This document shows, in pieces, positions 1 to 64,000 of a DNA stretch of 64,000 nucleotides; within the stretch, counting starts at the first letter, position 1; each line of letters begins with the position of its first letter. Made by a program: the position numbers and the translations under genes. Origin of the DNA: Anniella stebbinsi. Taxonomy: Eukaryota; Chordata; Lepidosauria; Squamata; Anniellidae. The stretch covers positions 22,955,501 to 23,019,500 of the forward strand of contig JARDYH010000006.1 in NCBI GenBank assembly GCA_029215795.1, in the 5' to 3' direction. The notes below the pieces were generated by a model. The model worked only from the letters and a program-made list of their open reading frames with translations. It was not told where the DNA came from and made no database searches.

Positions 1-59168
<59,168 letters not shown>

Positions 59169-61220
59169 ATGCAAGTAACCAGTAAGTGATTACTGGTCCA
59201 CCTCAGCTGCAACGTAAGAGCACAGTGATCTCTCAGAAGTACATTAAGTACATGAGGCAAATACTACAGCAGAAAGAATTCAAAGAAGCTTTAGTTTACA
59301 CTATTTCTCTCCTGGTGCTTTAAGTGTTTTCGGATCACAGACTGTCCACATTGGTTATCACTGTTGACGTTCCTTATTGCGCATGCAATAAAAGGAAAAG
59401 TTTTCCATACAAGGGCTGGGGTGATCTTTTGCCAGCTGTTTTTCCTTGTGAATACCTGGATTTTCTATTGGGCAATTCTTACAGTACTTTGGCAACATGG
59501 AGACACGGCCAAATCTGCTCCTTTATTTTTAGCAACAGTTAGTGGGACTGTTGTACCACAGCCATTACAATGTACAAGTAATGAAACATTAGGACCGCAA
59601 AGGCACGACATCAATGGGCAGAATTTCTACACGTTGCAATGATAACAAGTACTGAGATGGGACAGTGTATATTTTGAGTCAAATGACTGCAATCACATGA
59701 GCTCAACAAGTGGCACATGCATCCCAGTACGTGCATTACCTGCCCTACTGCCAAAACATAGATACAGTTCTAAAACTCAAGTGTCCAGTATATAACCTTG
59801 TAAGGGTAACGTAACCCAAAACACTCGCAGGAAGATGATACCTTTATTATACAGGGATCTTAGCAATGCTTCTACGTTTTGAAAATGTAGAAGCTTAATT
59901 AACATTTCTTTCTCTGTTTTGTAATAAAAATCCCATCTGGCTTCGCTTCAGTACAAGCTCTGCTGTTGATACGCACTCCACTGTCGTAAATAGCCAACTC
60001 ATTGCTGCTTCTCTTGTGCCCGTCCCTTCTGCTTCTGCTTCATGGGCATCCGAGCAACTGCAAGCTAAGCTACATGCATGAGGTGGGTGGGAAACCAAGC
60101 TGCTGATCACAGATAGCTGTACATATTCCACATTGCTGTAAGCATCAATATACTCACTTCATGGGATGTTGTGCTTCTGTTCATTTCTTGCTGTGGTAAA
60201 AGTGATTCCACTGCATTTTCAAGGCCTCCAGCACTTTATTTACTGATTGATCCATCTTCATCTTCTTTTCTAGACATGGCAACAGTGAATCAAGTTCCAG
60301 TTTTAAAGGATCTTGTAGCTGCTAATTACAGTAATTTACGATTTATATTTTTGCAGCTTTTTAAAGTAAAGATAATAAAGATATTTGTTTGCATTCTTGC
60401 AGCTTTTGAGAATTTATAAATGATTGAGTTTCCATGTTTCTTACCACTAAGAAGCCACCCCCGTTTTGCCAAACCCCTTTTTTTATCTCTTTGTTTTTTT
60501 GTACAGTTTGATAGTTTTATTTGAAAGGATGCACTAAGAATCGTGTACAAATAAATAATAATGATAATGAACCTGTTAATAAAAAGGATTACTTCAAAGC
60601 TCTATCTGGTGTTCCTTTTGGTAACTTTCAACAGCTCAGCACAAAAACCTATATTAATATGGGCATCTGTTTTTCCTAACAAATCCAAATGCACAAACTA
60701 CCCACAGTGGAGAAAGCTGCAAATGTTTTTGTTTAGAGTGGGCTGAGGAACCTCAGGCCCAGAAAATGCAATCTGGATCCAATAATCCTTTCAATTCAAT
60801 CCAGAAAAGCATAGCATGCCAGTGGGCTTCTCCACATTAAGCGAAACTCCTGCAGTCTTACCATGGCTATCCCTTCTGCAGTCTTTCCGTGTTTTACGAT
60901 ACGCTGAATACACACGCCCCCAGTTGTTTTTGCCATTTCCCTCCCATGTGTTTCTCCAGATTGCACAGTTTTAGTGCGCAATTTAGCTTTATTATCACAT
61001 TTGTTGTGACTTTTAAAATGGTGGATTATTCCTTGAAAACAACACCAGTGGAATTGGAGGTTGACGACATTGTGAAAAGAACCCGCGACCTTTCGTAAGT
61101 GTACAATCCTAAATGCCTCATGTAGAGATGTTCAGTATCCATGCAACAGCCCTCAGGATAAGGGCAAACTTCTCATTCAGTAAATATGTAAATGATTCTG
61201 GTAATAAACTTGGGTGTGGT
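59169..61220 (+). other. Probable PSD2 3' UTR and candidate polyadenylation sites
   Basis: Follows the TAA stop. AATAAA occurs at 59387, 59923, 60550, 60578 and 61203. The 60550/60578 pair is followed by TGGTGTTCCTTTTGG, and 61203 by TGGGTGTGGTGGGG; both GT-rich downstream elements make them the best candidates. The actual cleavage site cannot be fixed from sequence. Confidence 0.5.
61018..61094 (+). CDS. Candidate short first exon (unidentified)
   Basis: ATG in a good Kozak setting (AAAATGG) opens 25 codons, MVDYSLKTTPVELEVDDIVK then RTRDL, running straight into a strong donor (TTTC|GTAAGT at 61095). No matching downstream exon is visible in this window and I recognise no protein. It could be a fortuitous frame in the PSD2 3' UTR or flank. 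Confidence 0.2.
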
Positions 61221-64000
61221 GGGGGCCTCCCAAAAATAAAGCAGTAGTTTTTACATAGTTGGAAGACTCCCTAGGTATGTAGACATATATATGTTTGCAC
61301 AATAAAAGAAAATAATGCTTTTAAACACCTCCACTCCCCAATGACCTGGAAAAGTGAGAGTTTCTGGAGGCATAGACAGTTGAGATGTCAGGGAAAAAAG
61401 TAAACTTGAAGAGGGAATCAATCTGCTCAAGCCTCCGACAGCTGAAGTATCCTGAAAGTGCGCAGGGATACAGTTGAGGGAACGCAACGCATGCTGTCAG
61501 TGCAGTTTAAAAAACCCTTCAATACAGCAATGTTTCAGGAAGAAGGTATCATTTTTCCTTCCCTGCTCTCCAGAACTCACTCACTCACTCTCTCCCTCCC
61601 ATACATACATACATGCTTATATAGCAGTAAAGGGCTCGTGTTTGGGGCTGCACACCCTATAGAAAGAAAGGAAGGAGCCTCATACCTGGTTGCACAAGGT
61701 GCCCATCTAGCCTAGCATTGTCTACTCTCAGTGGCGCCTTTGGATCTCAGGCAGAGAAGGTCTTTCACATCACCTTCTGCCATTTAGCCCAGTTGGGAAA
61801 TGTCTTAAGAGGGTCTGGGTGGAAAAGAGAAATTTTCTTCTCTCTTGCCCACCTCTTAAAACTCTGCCTCCCACCCCTCTTCCCAATCTGAACATGCTAC
61901 AAGTCTCCTTTTCTAGGCTGGACCCCTGAAGAGGAGCATTCCTCTTAGGGGATGGGAATAAACTGCAATATTTTGTTTAGGTCTTGCTTGTAGTTCAACT
62001 AACTCAGACATTTTCCTCCCTGTCAGACAAAACTCTGGTTTATAGCCTTAGTAAATGATCCTAAAGGTACTTGCTTGAGTACTATGAGCTCTTTTTTTTT
62101 CTAATGTGGACAGTTGTCTGAAAGACATTACAAAACAATATGCCAGTGTTGGCCTTGGCCTTGTAGGCCCAACTGGCCTGGACCTTTGATAAGCAAGTAA
62201 CTCCTTTCTTTAGGGTCTACTGTGATCTAGAAGAATGACAGAGAGCCCAAATAGCACCTTGAAGTGGGGAGATTATTCTGAAAAGGAAAACAGCAGAAGT
62301 GAAATGGGTTAAACTGCCCAATCCAAATTATGCACCCCCAGCTAATTTACCCTTTAAAAAACCACAGACACAGGAAATCAAAGCATAAAGTCCAAGAGGT
62401 CACCAGCACTGTTAACAAGCAATGTCAAGGAAGCTATTAGAACCAAAAAGGCTTCCTTCAGAAAATGGAAGTCTTGTCCAAGCAAGGAGAACAACACAGA
62501 ACACAAACTTGCACTAAACAAATGCAAGCTGACAATAAGAGGTGCAAAAACAGATTTTGAGGAGCACAGCATTAATAATATCAAGACCAGCGTATTTATT
62601 TGAATACACCAGAAGCAGGGAACAGGCTAGGGAATCTATTGGATGACACAAAAGGAGAATAAGTATGTTACTTATTTATGTAACAATATGAATCACTTAA
62701 ACTAAAGAAATTTCTAAATAATGTACAGAGGCGCTCTTGCACTCATATCCTTCTTGTGGCCTCCCAATAGGTTGGCCACAGTGTGATCAGAAAGCTGGCC
62801 TAGATAGGCCTTTGGTCTGATCCAGCACATCACCTCTTACATCCTTAAGAGTGAATCTCCTAGAGCCATACATACTTGGGGCTACTGGATGCAGACCAAC
62901 TGTTGAGTGCTGTGTCTATGCCACTCTAGTAAGCCCTAACAAATAATTTTGCAAATATGGCTGAAATATTGGCTACGTGGTATAACTAGAGTCAGATGTA
63001 GCCCACATCTGCAGCAGCCTGAAGGATCAAACTGCACAGCTGAAAACATATCATACCACAAAAAGAGGCAGTTTTCCTGAGATGAGAGTCTGTGATATGA
63101 CAGCTTAAAACATGGCTTTAACCACAATGAATAAGGCAAAAAGCCTTATTCACCTTGGTTAAAACTGTGGTTTAAGGTGTCTTCTGAACAGGGCCATTCT
63201 CTTTTATAACACTAGCACTCAAGGTCACCCAATGACATTGACTGCCAATAAATTCAGGAGGCACAATGGAATTTGCTGCCCCAAGGAATGGTGGTCACTG
63301 GCTTAGATGGCTTTAAAAGTGGATTAAACACATTCAGATTGCTGGGTCTATCAATGGCTCTTAGCCCTGATAATTAAATGGAACCTCCAAGTCTCTGTGA
63401 ACACTAACTGCTGGGCCACAAACAAGAGGGAGAGCTGTTGCCTTCAGGCCCTGCTGCTTGTGGGCATCTCGCTTGCAGAATCTGGCCAGCCACTGTTGGA
63501 AACAAGATATTGGGCTAGATATACCTGTAAGACAGACCAAAGTGCCTATGTTATTCAAGTCCAAAATATCAGTTGAATGCAGGGTATCATTTGGGAAGTA
63601 TCCTCTTGTAGTGCCGAAGCTGGAAATAGTTTATGAGAAAAACATTTGATTAAGAGCCTCCAAAATGAAGATAAAAGTTTAGCTGAGAGCTTTAGTGAAG
63701 CAGCATTCATTACCTGGAATAACAGCTCCTAAGCTTCCAGGAAAGGGTCTCCCTGAGGGTTAAAAAGGATGCAAAGAGTGGTGAGACGCCTTATCTCAGA
63801 GACATCTCTACTTTTCAATTACAACTTAAACTTGCTCGCACCTTGTAGGACTAGCACTACCTTTGTGCAACCACAAGGATTTTGTGGGCATGTTTGCAAA
63901 TTCCTCTGTTAATTCTTCTTTATAAGACAAATAACCTGGTCTAAGGGAGAAGTTTATTTTTACATTAGTATCTCTTTTACAAAAGATGTGGCTTTCCTGA
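61221..64000. other. 3' flank of PSD2
   Basis: A reversed SINE-like piece at about 61690-61800 and SINE-tail-like sequence at 62780-62840 (GGCCTTTGGTCTGATCCAGC). Otherwise no gene, promoter or structured repeat seen. Confidence 0.6.

Overview
This window is intron-rich vertebrate nuclear DNA, most likely from a squamate reptile (lizard or snake). The placement rests on the repeat mix: CR1 tails ending in ATTCTATGATTCTAT-type repeats, L2-like LINEs, L1/Tx1 LINE fragments, a Penelope-type GIY-YIG fragment, a tRNA-Ala-derived SINE and many hAT- and Harbinger-like MITEs. This is inference from repeat content; no species can be named.

One host gene was recognised, on the + strand: the 3' part of a PSD/EFA6-family Arf6 exchange factor, most likely PSD2. 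Ten coding exons (718-59168) splice in frame through GT-AG introns with matching phases and encode 411 complete residues plus a split first codon. They cover the C-terminal part of the Sec7 domain with the glutamate finger (exons 1-4), a linker, a PH domain (exons 5-8), a C-terminal helical region (exons 9-10), the stop codon and the start of the 3' UTR. The N-terminal half lies upstream of the window. Exon numbers here count only exons in this window.

Almost everything else is intronic transposon sequence. LINEs: L2-like on both strands (largest 36340-38600), nested CR1s (25690-27150 and 42590-44890), L1/Tx1 fragments (25952-27015 and 45740-46420) and a Penelope-like fragment (34640-35460). 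DNA transposons: (a) eight copies of a ~350 bp Harbinger-like MITE with CCTCTACAAG termini and TTA/TNA duplications; (b) four copies of a 320 bp almost fully palindromic hAT-like MITE (TAGGCTGACC ends); (c) 0.66-1.1 kb hAT-like elements ending TAGGGATGTGCAC; (d) elements ending GGGCTCCAT with 3-bp duplications; (e) GC-rich elements at 16.3-17.4, 24.4-25.4 and 30.4-31.2 kb whose cores are bounded by inverted copies of AGGTAAG, a consensus splice donor.

The 3' flank (59169-64000) holds candidate polyadenylation signals and one short unexplained candidate exon at 61018-61094. The best leads for something undescribed are the donor-bounded palindromic cassettes shared by elements with different ends, the GCGC-palindrome-rich MITE family, and a palindromic MITE copy whose flanks are inverted instead of directly duplicated.
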